Assembly: GCA_015489255.1 (NCBI GenBank)
Contig: WGAD01000225.1
Span: forward strand, 1 to 5,902
DNA length: 5,902 nt
Origin: Anaerolineales bacterium
GTDB lineage: Bacteria > Chloroflexota > Anaerolineae > Anaerolineales > Villigracilaceae
Reading direction: 5' to 3'
Position numbers and translations under genes: made by a program
The notes under the pieces: model-generated
Databases searched by the model: none
The model's input: the letters and a program-made list of their open reading frames with translations, nothing else
What the model was told of the DNA's origin: nothing
Shown: positions 1-5,046 of the stretch, piece by piece
How the letters are laid out: the number at the start of each line of letters is the position of its first letter
Position numbering within the stretch: position 1 is the stretch's first letter

Positions 1-470
1 GCACCATCCAGTTCGACTTCAACCTGCCGGAACGCTTCGATCTGGAATTCATCGGTTCGGATGGCGAGCGTTACCGCCCCTACATGGTGCACCGGGCGCT
101 CTTTGGCTCCATTGAGCGTTTCTTCGGCGTGCTGCTGGAGCACTATGGCGGCGCTTTCCCGGTCTGGCTGGCGCCGGTGCAGGCGGTGGTCATACCGATT
201 ACCGATGAACACGTGGCTTATGCCCGCCAGGTAGGAGAAGAATTGCAGGCCGCCGGTTTGCGCGTGGAGGTGGACGACGACAAAGCCCGCATGAACGCCA
301 AGATCCGCAAGGCGCAGAAACAAAAAGTGCCGTATATGTTGATCGTCGGTGAACGCGAAAAGGAGACCGGCCAGGTGGCCCTGCGTCTGCGCAGCGGGGA
401 GGACCTGGGCGCAATGCCCGTGACAGACTTCATCGCCCGCGCGCAAGAAGCCATTGCCAACAAGCGCTGA
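1..470 (+). CDS. thrS: Threonine--tRNA ligase, C-terminal part (5' end outside window)
   Basis: The product charges tRNA-Thr with threonine in the cytoplasm (class II aminoacyl-tRNA synthetase). The reading frame is open from base 3, giving 155 visible residues, about the last quarter of a typical ThrRS. Visible residues 1-27 hold the family stretch TIQFDFNLPERFDLEFIG. Residues 28-41 (MVHRALFGSIERFF) are class II motif 3, with the ATP-binding arginine of the GSIERF core at about residue 39. WLAPVQ near residue 55 leads into the anticodon-binding domain (about 58-155), with the typical DDDKARMNAKIRKAQ and PYMLIVGERE segments. The gene ends in TGA at 468-470 and is followed by a hairpin terminator. 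It converges with the malic enzyme gene. Nothing is broken in the visible part. Identification rests on recognising family motifs and is very secure; promoter and any T-box leader lie outside the window. Confidence 0.97.
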   Translation, partial: TIQFDFNLPERFDLEFIGSDGERYRPYMVHRALFGSIERFFGVLLEHYGGAFPVWLAPVQAVVIPITDEHVAYARQVGEELQAAGLRVEVDDDKARMNAKIRKAQKQKVPYMLIVGEREKETGQVALRLRSGEDLGAMPVTDFIARAQEAIANKR

Positions 471-488
471 ATCCCCCTTGTGAAAGCG

Positions 489-517
489 CAGCCCCCCGTC
501 AGTCTGGCGGGGGGCTG
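489..517 (+). terminator. Intrinsic terminator after thrS, possibly bidirectional
   Basis: CAGCCCCCC (489-497) pairs perfectly with GGGGGGCTG (509-517). G498/C508, T499/G507 and C500/G506 extend the stem to 12 pairs around a 5-nt loop. It starts 18 nt after the thrS stop. The T-tract on the + strand is short (ATTTGCG). The malic enzyme gene ends 26 nt away on the opposite strand, so the hairpin may serve both transcripts, although the minus side has only CGCTTTC after the stem. Confidence 0.8.
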
Positions 518-542
518 ATTTGCGTCGGGGGGGGCGGTGCGC

Positions 543-1892
543 TCAGTCTTCGGTATAGGAGACGAAATCTTCTCGCGCCAGGCCTTGCCGAAAAGCCGTC
601 TGTGCGACGGCGCGGGCGACGGCCTGGTGTACCTCGCGGTTGAGCGGATCGGGGACGAGCTCCCCGGGCGGGGTGTTGGCTGCGATGGCCTCGGCGGCGG
701 CCAGCAGCATCTCCGGCGTGACGCGGGGAGCGTCGGCATCTACCAGGCCGCGGAAGATGCCGGGAAAGCCCAGCACATTGTTCACCGATTTACCATCGGC
801 GGCAAAGGCTGCGCCGGCGGCCAGGGCCGCCTCGGGGGTGATTTCCGGGTTGGGGTTAGAAAGCGCCAGGATGATCTGCCCCGGGCGCACCATTTCCGGT
901 TTGATCAACCCAGGGGCGCCGGTGGTCGCCACAACGATATCGCAGGTGCGCATGATGTCTTCCAGCGTGGCAGCCTGTCCGCCGTTGGCCTCGTGCCGCG
1001 CCAGGGCTTGCGGGTCCAGGTCGGCGCCCAGGACCGGGTTTTGGGTATAGGCCATCAACATGCGGGCAGTGGCGTTGCCGGCGGCGCCCAGGCCGATCTG
1101 CCCGATGCGAGCCTGTTTCAGGTCGCGGCCGGCCTCGCGGGCGGCCACCATCAGCGCGGCGGTGGTCACCACAGCCGTTCCGTGCTGGTCGTCGTGCATT
1201 ACGGGTTTGTCCAGCTGTTCTTGCAGGCGGCGTTCGATTTCAAAGCAACGCGGGGCGGAGATGTCTTCCAGCTGGATGGCGGCGAAGGTCGGCGCGATGT
1301 GGACGATGGTTGCGACGATTTCATCCACATCCTGGGTGTTGAGCAGAATGGGGACGCCAGACAGACCGACCAGGGTTTCCATCAGCATGGCCTTGCCTTC
1401 CATCACCGGCATTGCACCCAGGGGACCGATGTCGCCCAGACCGAGCACGGCGCTGCCGTCGGTGACGATGGCGATCAGGTGGCTGGTGATGGTGTAATGC
1501 CGCGCCAGGGCCGGGTCTTCGGCGATCATCAGGCAGACTTCGGCCACGCCCGGCGTGTACACCCGCCGCAGGGTTGCCAGAGAGTCGATCTGGTAGCGGC
1601 TGCGAATGGCGATCTTCCCTTTTTGGTGCAGTTCCAGCACTTCGTCGCGGACCTCCAGCACGCGGGTGCCGGGGTTGTTTTCTATGGCCTGCAATACTTG
1701 TTCAATAGATTGCGGGCTGTCGGCGTAGATGGTGATATCGCGGATGACGGAGGCCGAGGTTTCGGAGAGCAAACGAATGCCGCCGACAGAGCCGCCGGCG
1801 GCGGAGATGGCGGTCAGCAGGCGGGCCAGCGTGCCGACCTGTTGCCGGTTGCGGACGCGCACCGTGCGCATCAGCTTACGTTCCCAGGCCAT
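543..1892 (-). CDS. NAD-dependent malic enzyme with N-terminal ACT domain
   Basis: Oxidative decarboxylation of L-malate to pyruvate and CO2 with reduction of NAD(P)+; cytoplasmic, links the TCA cycle to pyruvate. 449 aa. Residues about 8-85 look like an ACT regulatory domain (TVRVRNRQQVGTLARLLTAI, then an RDITIYA strand). The catalytic core follows: YTPG with the general-acid Tyr112, TDGSAVLGLGDIGPLGAMPV (144-163), EGK with catalytic Lys167, QLED (207-210) and HDDQHGTA (233-240) for metal and substrate. A Rossmann GLGAAG sits at 267-272, with Asp291 at the end of the next strand favouring NAD over NADP (inference). SNPNPE (345-350) and NNVLGFPGIF (371-380) complete the signature. The length is normal for ACT plus core. 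The start ATG has GAGGAGG 4 nt upstream and overlaps the HAD 3' end by 17 nt, implying translational coupling. A later ATG (codon 8) lacks a good ribosome binding site. The ACT ligand cannot be read from sequence. Confidence 0.95.
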   Translation of the reverse strand: MAWERKLMRTVRVRNRQQVGTLARLLTAISAAGGSVGGIRLLSETSASVIRDITIYADSPQSIEQVLQAIENNPGTRVLEVRDEVLELHQKGKIAIRSRYQIDSLATLRRVYTPGVAEVCLMIAEDPALARHYTITSHLIAIVTDGSAVLGLGDIGPLGAMPVMEGKAMLMETLVGLSGVPILLNTQDVDEIVATIVHIAPTFAAIQLEDISAPRCFEIERRLQEQLDKPVMHDDQHGTAVVTTAALMVAAREAGRDLKQARIGQIGLGAAGNATARMLMAYTQNPVLGADLDPQALARHEANGGQAATLEDIMRTCDIVVATTGAPGLIKPEMVRPGQIILALSNPNPEITPEAALAAGAAFAADGKSVNNVLGFPGIFRGLVDADAPRVTPEMLLAAAEAIAANTPPGELVPDPLNREVHQAVARAVAQTAFRQGLAREDFVSYTED

Positions 1893-2601
1893 ATTTCCTC
1901 CTCAGGAGCGGGAGCAGATCGGGGAAGGCGTAAAAAACGGGACAGCCGGGGTCGTCGTACAGGCGGCGCCGGTCGAAGAGGATGGCTTCCATGCCCACGC
2001 GGCGGGCGCCGACGACATCGGCAAAGTAGTTATCGCCGATGTAGAGGCTTTCTTGTGGCTGGGCCTCTGCCAGCCGCAGGGCTTCATGAAAGGGCTGAGG
2101 GTCGGGTTTCCAGTGTTGCAGGTCGCCGGCGGCGATGATGAATTGAAAGAAATCTGCCAGCCCCAGGTCGGCGACCTCCTGGCTGTAATCCTGACGGCGG
2201 TTGGAAAGGATGCCGAGCGTCAGGCCGGCGTTGCGCAGGGTTTGCAGGGTTTCTGTCACCCCGGCGGGCAGACGGCTGGCGTATTCATAGCTGGCGGCCA
2301 TGAACTCACTGGCCAGGTCTGCCAGTTCGGCGGCCAGCGGTCTCCCCAACCCGTAGGCTGTCAGGCGGCGGCGGGCGTAGTTTTTCCAGAAATCCTGGCT
2401 GCCGAATTCATAGCGTGCGATATCCGCCAAAAGTTCGGGCGATTGTGCCCAGTAATATTGTTCCCAGCGGGCAGCGCGGCGGCGGTCTTCCTGGCTGGCG
2501 GGCCAGCCGATCTCGGCCAGGAAACCGGCGAAGGTGTCGGCTGGTTCGCGTTGGTTCAGGCGCAGGGTGCCGTCGAAGTCAAAGATCACGGCGCGTAACA
2601 T
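1876..2601 (-). CDS. HAD-superfamily hydrolase (probable phosphatase), substrate unknown
   Basis: A cytoplasmic phosphohydrolase of the haloacid dehalogenase superfamily, 241 aa from the ATG at 2601. Motif I DFDGTL gives the nucleophile Asp8 and the acid/base Asp10. Motif II LSNRR (Ser133, Asn134), motif III Lys165 in HWKPDPQPF, and motif IV GDNYFADVVGA with Asp190 and Asp195 binding Mg2+ are all present, so the active site looks complete. The region between motifs I and II (about 20-95) is rich in Trp, Tyr, Arg and Ala and would be the helical C1 cap that sets specificity. This places it near the phosphoglycolate phosphatase-like branch, but the substrate cannot be named. A TTG at 2610 is an alternative start, but GGAGG would then touch the start codon. 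The ATG at 2601 has GGAGG 9 nt upstream and gives the usual short N-terminus (MLRAVIFDFDGTL). It sits 5 nt after the moaA stop and overlaps the malic enzyme start, so all three are probably co-transcribed. Confidence 0.92.
   Translation of the reverse strand: MLRAVIFDFDGTLRLNQREPADTFAGFLAEIGWPASQEDRRRAARWEQYYWAQSPELLADIARYEFGSQDFWKNYARRRLTAYGLGRPLAAELADLASEFMAASYEYASRLPAGVTETLQTLRNAGLTLGILSNRRQDYSQEVADLGLADFFQFIIAAGDLQHWKPDPQPFHEALRLAEAQPQESLYIGDNYFADVVGARRVGMEAILFDRRRLYDDPGCPVFYAFPDLLPLLRRKYGLGT
1897..1903 (-). promoter_or_regulatory. Ribosome binding site of the malic enzyme gene
   Basis: The minus strand reads TGAGGAGGAAATATG. GAGGAGG is a near-perfect anti-16S match, though its 4-nt spacing to the ATG is on the short side. 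It lies inside the last codons of the HAD gene and supports the overlapping start at 1892. Confidence 0.8.
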
Positions 2602-2606
2602 CAAGT

Positions 2607-3587
2607 TCAACCTCCAATTTCACTCATAACGCGGTTCACAGGGATTTCGCCCGCCGCCAGGCCATGCCCCCAGGGCTTTTGCCAGATGGCCTCGAGGATC
2701 AACCGCCGCAGGGTTTCATCGGTTGCGCCGCGACGCAACGGGGTGAGCAGGTCGATCTCTTTTTCGCGCAAGAGGCACATACGCAGGACCCCGTCCGCGG
2801 TCAGGCGGGCGCGGGTGCAAGAAGCGCAGAAGGGCTGGCTCACCGAGGCGATCAATCCGATCTCACCGCGCGCGCCGGGCAAACGGTAGAGGCGGGCCTC
2901 GCCATCCAGCCGTCCGCCGTCTACGGGTTGCAGCGGTCCCAGCCGGGCCTCGATACGGGCGCGGATTTCTTCGGCGCGGATCGTCTGCTGCAGCTGAAAC
3001 TCGGTGGCTCCGCCAAAGGGCATCATCTCGATGAAGCGCACCTGCCAGGGGTATTCCCGGGTGAGGGCCGCCAGATCCACGACGTCGGTTTCGTTGTAGC
3101 CGCGGACGACGACGGCATTGATTTTGATGGGCGTCAGGCCGGCTTCTTCGGCAGCGCGGATGCCTTCCATGACCTCCTCCAGGCGGCCCCAGCGGGTCAG
3201 GCGGCGAAATTTTTGCGGATCGAGGGTATCGAGGCTGATGTTCACCCGTTTCAACCCGGCGGCGGCCAGATCGGCGGCCAATTTGCCCAGCAGGATGCCG
3301 TTGGTGGTCATGGTTACGCTGCGAATGCCGGGGGTAGCTGCGATCTCCCGCACGAGTTCTGTCACCCGGGCGCGGATGGTAGGTTCGCCGCCGGTCAGGC
3401 GGATTTTGTCGAAGCCTATGCCGGAAAAGAGCCGCACAAGGCGCAGGATTTCATCGTCTTGCATCAGGGCGTCTTGCGGGCGAAAGGTCATATCCTCTGG
3501 CATGCAATAAACGCAGCGCAAGTTGCAATGGTCTGTCAGGCTGAGGCGCAAGTAATGGATGGGGCGGCCAAAGCGGTCTAGGGCCAT
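2607..3587 (-). CDS. moaA: GTP 3',8-cyclase MoaA, molybdenum cofactor biosynthesis
   Basis: A radical SAM enzyme that, with MoaC, converts GTP to cyclic pyranopterin monophosphate, the first step of molybdopterin synthesis. 326 aa, the normal length. The N-terminal SAM cluster motif is Cys21-x3-Cys25-x2-Cys28 (CNLRCVYC). TGGEP (65-69) is the SAM-binding GGEP motif, MTTNG lies at 93-97 and NISLDTLDP at 116-124. FIEMMPFG (185-192) is a family signature. The second, C-terminal 4Fe-4S cluster uses Cys254, Cys257 and Cys271 (CASC, then 13 residues to the third Cys). The protein ends in Gly-Gly, the conserved MoaA tail needed for catalysis in studied homologues. The ATG has TGGAGG 7 nt upstream. 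It is first in the operon with the HAD and malic enzyme genes, and no other Moco gene (moaC, moaE, moeA) is visible here. Every catalytic feature is intact. Confidence 0.97.
   Translation of the reverse strand: MALDRFGRPIHYLRLSLTDHCNLRCVYCMPEDMTFRPQDALMQDDEILRLVRLFSGIGFDKIRLTGGEPTIRARVTELVREIAATPGIRSVTMTTNGILLGKLAADLAAAGLKRVNISLDTLDPQKFRRLTRWGRLEEVMEGIRAAEEAGLTPIKINAVVVRGYNETDVVDLAALTREYPWQVRFIEMMPFGGATEFQLQQTIRAEEIRARIEARLGPLQPVDGGRLDGEARLYRLPGARGEIGLIASVSQPFCASCTRARLTADGVLRMCLLREKEIDLLTPLRRGATDETLRRLILEAIWQKPWGHGLAAGEIPVNRVMSEIGG
2611..2615 (-). promoter_or_regulatory. Ribosome binding site that decides the HAD start
   Basis: GGAGG lies within the last codons of moaA. It is directly adjacent to the TTG at 2610 (zero spacing) and 9 nt from the ATG at 2601. 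This is why the ATG is preferred. Confidence 0.75.
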
Positions 3588-3594
3588 GAAAATA

Positions 3595-3600
3595 CCTCCA
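3595..3600 (-). promoter_or_regulatory. Ribosome binding site of moaA
   Basis: TGGAGG, 7 nt before the moaA ATG. Its first base is also the last T of the six-T run that follows the leader hairpin. Confidence 0.8.
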
Positions 3601-3624
3601 AAAAACGCTGCGATTGGAAATCGC
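3600..3624 (-). promoter_or_regulatory. Leader hairpin plus T-run before moaA (possible attenuator)
   Basis: On the minus strand GCGATT-TCC-AATCGC (3624-3610) forms a 6-bp stem with a triloop. After 4 nt comes a run of six T (3605-3600) that abuts the moaA ribosome binding site. This has the shape of a weak intrinsic terminator or a structure that stages access to the ribosome. The leader is far too short for a Moco riboswitch. The stem is weak, so function is uncertain. Confidence 0.35.
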
Positions 3625-3640
3625 GGGCGTGCAGGCCCCT

Positions 3641-3646
3641 ATTATA
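3641..3646 (-). promoter_or_regulatory. Candidate -10 box of the moaA operon
   Basis: The minus strand carries a perfect TATAAT about 54 nt before the moaA ATG, in the context CTTTATAATAGG. No convincing -35 is present at 16-18 nt: that position holds a CCAAAA-like sequence within the loop of a hairpin. Transcription would start near 3634. Confidence 0.5.
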
Positions 3647-3650
3647 AAGT

Positions 3651-3674
3651 AGAAAGCCGCTCTTTTTGGGCGGC
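3651..3674 (-). terminator. Weak intrinsic terminator-like hairpin upstream of moaA
   Basis: On the minus strand GCCGC (3674-3670) pairs with GCGGC (3660-3656) across a 9-nt A-rich loop, followed by TTTCT (3655-3651). It could end the right-to-left transcript arriving from 3825-5902, just before the moaA promoter. The stem is only 5 bp. Confidence 0.4.
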
Positions 3675-3719
3675 AGGCAAACTCTTACTACGGTTTAATT
3701 GAGGCCGACGCAGCCAGTA

Positions 3720-3761
3720 GGCAGCGTTGGCTGAGTAGCCTGCTACTCAACCAGCGCCGCC
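3720..3761 (+). repeat. Long imperfect inverted repeat (hairpin)
   Basis: The centre is GAGTAGCCTGCTACTC (3733-3748). Pairing continues outward through T3732/A3749, G3730-G3729-T3728 with C3751-C3752-A3753, and 3724-3726 with 3755-3757, out to about 3720/3761. There are two mismatched positions (3731/3750 and 3723/3758) and one G-T pair (3727/3754). There is no T-run on either side, so it is not a standard terminator. Confidence 0.6.
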
Positions 3762-3770
3762 GCGCGGCGG
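3757..3770 (+). repeat. Perfect 14-bp palindrome
   Basis: CCGCCGCGCGGCGG is a perfect palindrome overlapping the right arm of the larger hairpin. The two structures are partly mutually exclusive in RNA. Confidence 0.55.
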
Positions 3771-3793
3771 ACGTCACCACCGCGGCGGGGAAA

Positions 3794-3820
3794 GGCTGGT
3801 TCAGGAAGGGGGCGCCAGCC
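3794..3820 (-). repeat. Inverted repeat just downstream of the 28-aa ORF
   Basis: On the minus strand GGCTGG (3820-3815) and CCAGCC (3799-3794) form a 6-bp stem with a 15-nt loop, followed by TTTCCCC. It starts 4 nt after the small ORF stop. It could act as a weak 3'-end structure; the large loop makes this tentative. Confidence 0.3.
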
Positions 3821-3824
3821 CAAC

Positions 3825-3911
3825 TTACGGTTTTGGTTTCCGCCGCCTGCGCCAGAGCCACATCCCAATCCACGCCCCAACAATGCCTGCCAGCACCATC
3901 CAGCCGCTCAT
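3825..3911 (-). CDS. 28-aa putative single-pass membrane protein
   Basis: This short ORF runs from ATG (3911-3909) to TAA (3827-3825). It begins MSGWMVLAGIVGAWIGMWLW and continues with RRRRKPKP: one hydrophobic segment (about 4-20) rich in Gly and Trp, followed by a strongly basic tail. By the positive-inside rule the C-terminus would face the cytoplasm. The minus strand reads AGGAGGAAGAATG, a perfect Shine-Dalgarno with 4-nt spacing, which is the main support for translation. In the sequence before the IS insertion, its ATG overlaps the stop of the upstream membrane gene as ATGA, implying translational coupling. The IS now separates it from that gene, so it may have lost its promoter. I do not recognise the family; tiny membrane subunits or regulators are possible. 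A chance ORF cannot be excluded at this length. Confidence 0.55.
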   Translation of the reverse strand: MSGWMVLAGIVGAWIGMWLWRRRRKPKP

Positions 3912-3945
3912 TCTTCCTCCTGCGCCCAGGGACGGTTATCCCAGA

Positions 3946-3952
3946 GATATAT
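3946..3952 (+). repeat. Target-site duplication, left copy (GATATAT)
   Basis: GATATAT directly abuts the left inverted repeat and is identical to 5047-5053 beyond the right inverted repeat. Confidence 0.9.
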
Positions 3953-3977
3953 TGTACTCTAACCCTTCTTTCTTGAC
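3953..3977 (+). repeat. Left terminal inverted repeat of the IS
   Basis: It begins TGTACTCT and ends TTCTTTCTTGAC. Compared with the reverse complement of 5022-5046, 21 of 25 positions match; the mismatches lie between the two blocks. The inner TTGAC is -35-like and faces inward, but no matching -10 at proper spacing was found. Confidence 0.93.
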
Positions 3978-3999
3978 GGTGATATGATATAGGCAAGTC

Positions 4000-4005
4000 A
4001 AGGAG
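4000..4005 (+). promoter_or_regulatory. Ribosome binding site of the transposase
   Basis: AAGGAG lies 8 nt upstream of the ATG at 4014, which fixes the start. Confidence 0.75.
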
Positions 4006-4013
4006 AAAAAACG

Positions 4014-5039
4014 ATGAATACCGATCCGGCAACAAAATTGGCTCGTCAACGGCTGAGCGTCCTGGAACTGGCGGAAGCGCTGGGCAACGTGAGCGAAGCC
4101 TGTCGGCGGCGCGGGATCAGCCGCACGACGTTTTACGAATACAAAAAGCGCTATGAAGCCCATGGGCTGGAAGGGTTGAAAGACCTGCCACCGATTCCAA
4201 AATCGCATCCATTTACCACCCCGCCGGAAGTAGTTGAGCGGATTCTGGAAATCAGCTTGGAAGACCCGGCGCGAGGCTGCAATTGGATCAGCGACCGGTT
4301 GAAACTGGAAGGAACACCCGTCAGTTATCCCACCGTACAGAAAATTTTGAACAAACACGGCATGGGGACGCGCTACGAACGCTGGCTGCGGTTGGAAGAG
4401 AAAGCGCAGGAAAAAGGCTTTGCTTTGAATGCAGCACAGCAGCAATTTCTGGAGAAACAGAACCCGCAGTGGCGTGAAAAACACATTGAAAGCCAGGCGC
4501 CAGGCGAATTATTGTCCCAAGATACGTTTTACGTGGGGCGCATGAAGGGTGTGGGGCGCATTTACCTGCATGTGGTGGTGGACACCTACTCCAGTTTTGC
4601 CTTTGGTTTTCTGTATACGTCCAAGCAGGCGGAAGCGGCGGTATCGGTGCTGCACAATGATGCCTTGCCTTTCTACAAACAGCATGAGATTCCGGTGAAG
4701 GCTGTGCTAACGGATAACGGCACGGAATTCTGTGGCACGCCCGAACATCCGTATGAGTTGTACTTGGCATTGAACGAGATTGAACATCGCCGCACCCCGG
4801 TGCGTCGTCCACAGAGCAATGGCTTTGTAGAGCGCTTCAACCGGACAGTCAACGAAGAGTTCTTCCAACGGGCATGGCGCCAGAAGTTATACACTTCGTT
4901 GGAGGAATTGCAGGCGGACCTGGATGAATGGCTGCGGTATTACAACTACGAACGACCGCATCAAGGATACCGCAACATGGGCCGCCGACCGTTCGATACC
5001 ATTCAGTTGTTCTTAAGAAATGTCAAGAAAGAAAACTAA
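4014..5039 (+). CDS. IS481-family transposase (DDE, rve integrase core)
   Basis: Cuts and joins the element's ends during transposition. 341 aa, full length. The N-terminus (about 14-47) is a helix-turn-helix for binding the inverted repeats (NVSEACRRRGISRTTFYEY), followed by a second helical DNA-binding region up to about 125. The rve core begins near 163. The likely catalytic triad is Asp170 (LLSQDTFYVG), Asp234 (LTDNGTEFCG) and Glu273 (NGFVERFNRT). VDTYSSFAFGFLYTSK, RRPQSNG and the C-terminal YNYERPHQGYRNMGRRP stretch are characteristic of IS481 members. No frameshift or stop is seen. The TAA stop lies inside the right inverted repeat and overlaps, on the opposite strand, the TAG that now ends the neighbouring membrane gene. 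Codon use is less GC-biased than the moaA operon, consistent with an acquired element. Confidence 0.96.
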   Translation: MNTDPATKLARQRLSVLELAEALGNVSEACRRRGISRTTFYEYKKRYEAHGLEGLKDLPPIPKSHPFTTPPEVVERILEISLEDPARGCNWISDRLKLEGTPVSYPTVQKILNKHGMGTRYERWLRLEEKAQEKGFALNAAQQQFLEKQNPQWREKHIESQAPGELLSQDTFYVGRMKGVGRIYLHVVVDTYSSFAFGFLYTSKQAEAAVSVLHNDALPFYKQHEIPVKAVLTDNGTEFCGTPEHPYELYLALNEIEHRRTPVRRPQSNGFVERFNRTVNEEFFQRAWRQKLYTSLEELQADLDEWLRYYNYERPHQGYRNMGRRPFDTIQLFLRNVKKEN

Positions 5040-5046
5040 GAGTACA
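5022..5046 (-). repeat. Right terminal inverted repeat of the IS
   Basis: The minus strand reads TGTACTCT, five variable bases, then TTCTTTCTTGAC, mirroring the left end. It contains the stop codons of both the transposase and the truncated membrane gene. Confidence 0.93.

Larger units (their letters stand above)
3689..3833 (+). repeat. Palindrome-rich, possibly inserted segment flanked by 8-bp direct repeats
   Basis: TACGGTTT occurs at 3689-3696 and again at 3826-3833, enclosing 129 bp dense in inverted repeats. The inner ends are weakly inverted (AATTGAGG against AGTTGGGC read on the other strand). No convincing gene is present: both strands stay open in long frames, but without a ribosome binding site or recognisable protein. 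This looks like a small non-autonomous element (MITE-like) or a structured intergenic repeat. The direct repeat is short enough to be chance, and no copy elsewhere can be checked here. Confidence 0.3.
3953..5046 (+). mobile_element. Complete IS481-family insertion sequence, 1094 bp
   Basis: The element has a 25-bp terminal inverted repeat at 3953-3977 and 5022-5046 starting TGT and ending ACA, a single full-length DDE transposase ORF, and a perfect 7-bp target duplication. Size, single ORF and TGT ends match the IS481 family. All parts needed for movement look intact, and the identical target copies suggest a fairly recent insertion. It splits an older operon on the opposite strand. Confidence 0.95.

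Noticed and set aside
537..2138. Long + strand open frame (533 codons) opposite the malic enzyme and HAD genes
   Set aside because: It is antisense to two genes with complete family motifs, has His/Gly/Arg-rich low-complexity translation and no ribosome binding site: a GC-rich shadow.
2602..2610. TTG start for the HAD gene overlapping the moaA stop
   Set aside because: The GGAGG would touch the TTG; the ATG at 2601 has normal 9-nt spacing and a typical HAD N-terminus.
2415..3581. Long + strand open frame (388 codons) opposite moaA
   Set aside because: It mirrors moaA codon structure, shows no domain, and moaA is unambiguous.
3600..3650. Moco riboswitch upstream of moaA
   Set aside because: The leader after the -10 box is about 50 nt, much shorter than the known motif, and no matching multi-stem layout is seen.
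3681..3830. tRNA or CRISPR repeat in the palindromic intergenic segment
   Set aside because: No cloverleaf with a T-loop GTTCRA consensus in the right place and no regularly spaced repeats.
3653..3959. Open + strand frame through the palindromic block
   Set aside because: No start codon with a ribosome binding site and a biased Ala/Arg composition explained by the GC-rich palindromes.
3973..3991. Promoter for the transposase made of TTGACG and the following TATGATATA
   Set aside because: The two boxes are only a few bases apart, far from the required 16-18 nt.
3688..4035. Minus-strand open frame of 115 codons spanning the IS left end
   Set aside because: It starts inside the transposase gene, crosses the inverted repeat and target duplication, and reads through hairpins; no ribosome binding site.
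3936..4484. Minus-strand open frame of 182 codons inside the IS
   Set aside because: Antisense shadow of the transposase; it crosses the element boundary at the left.
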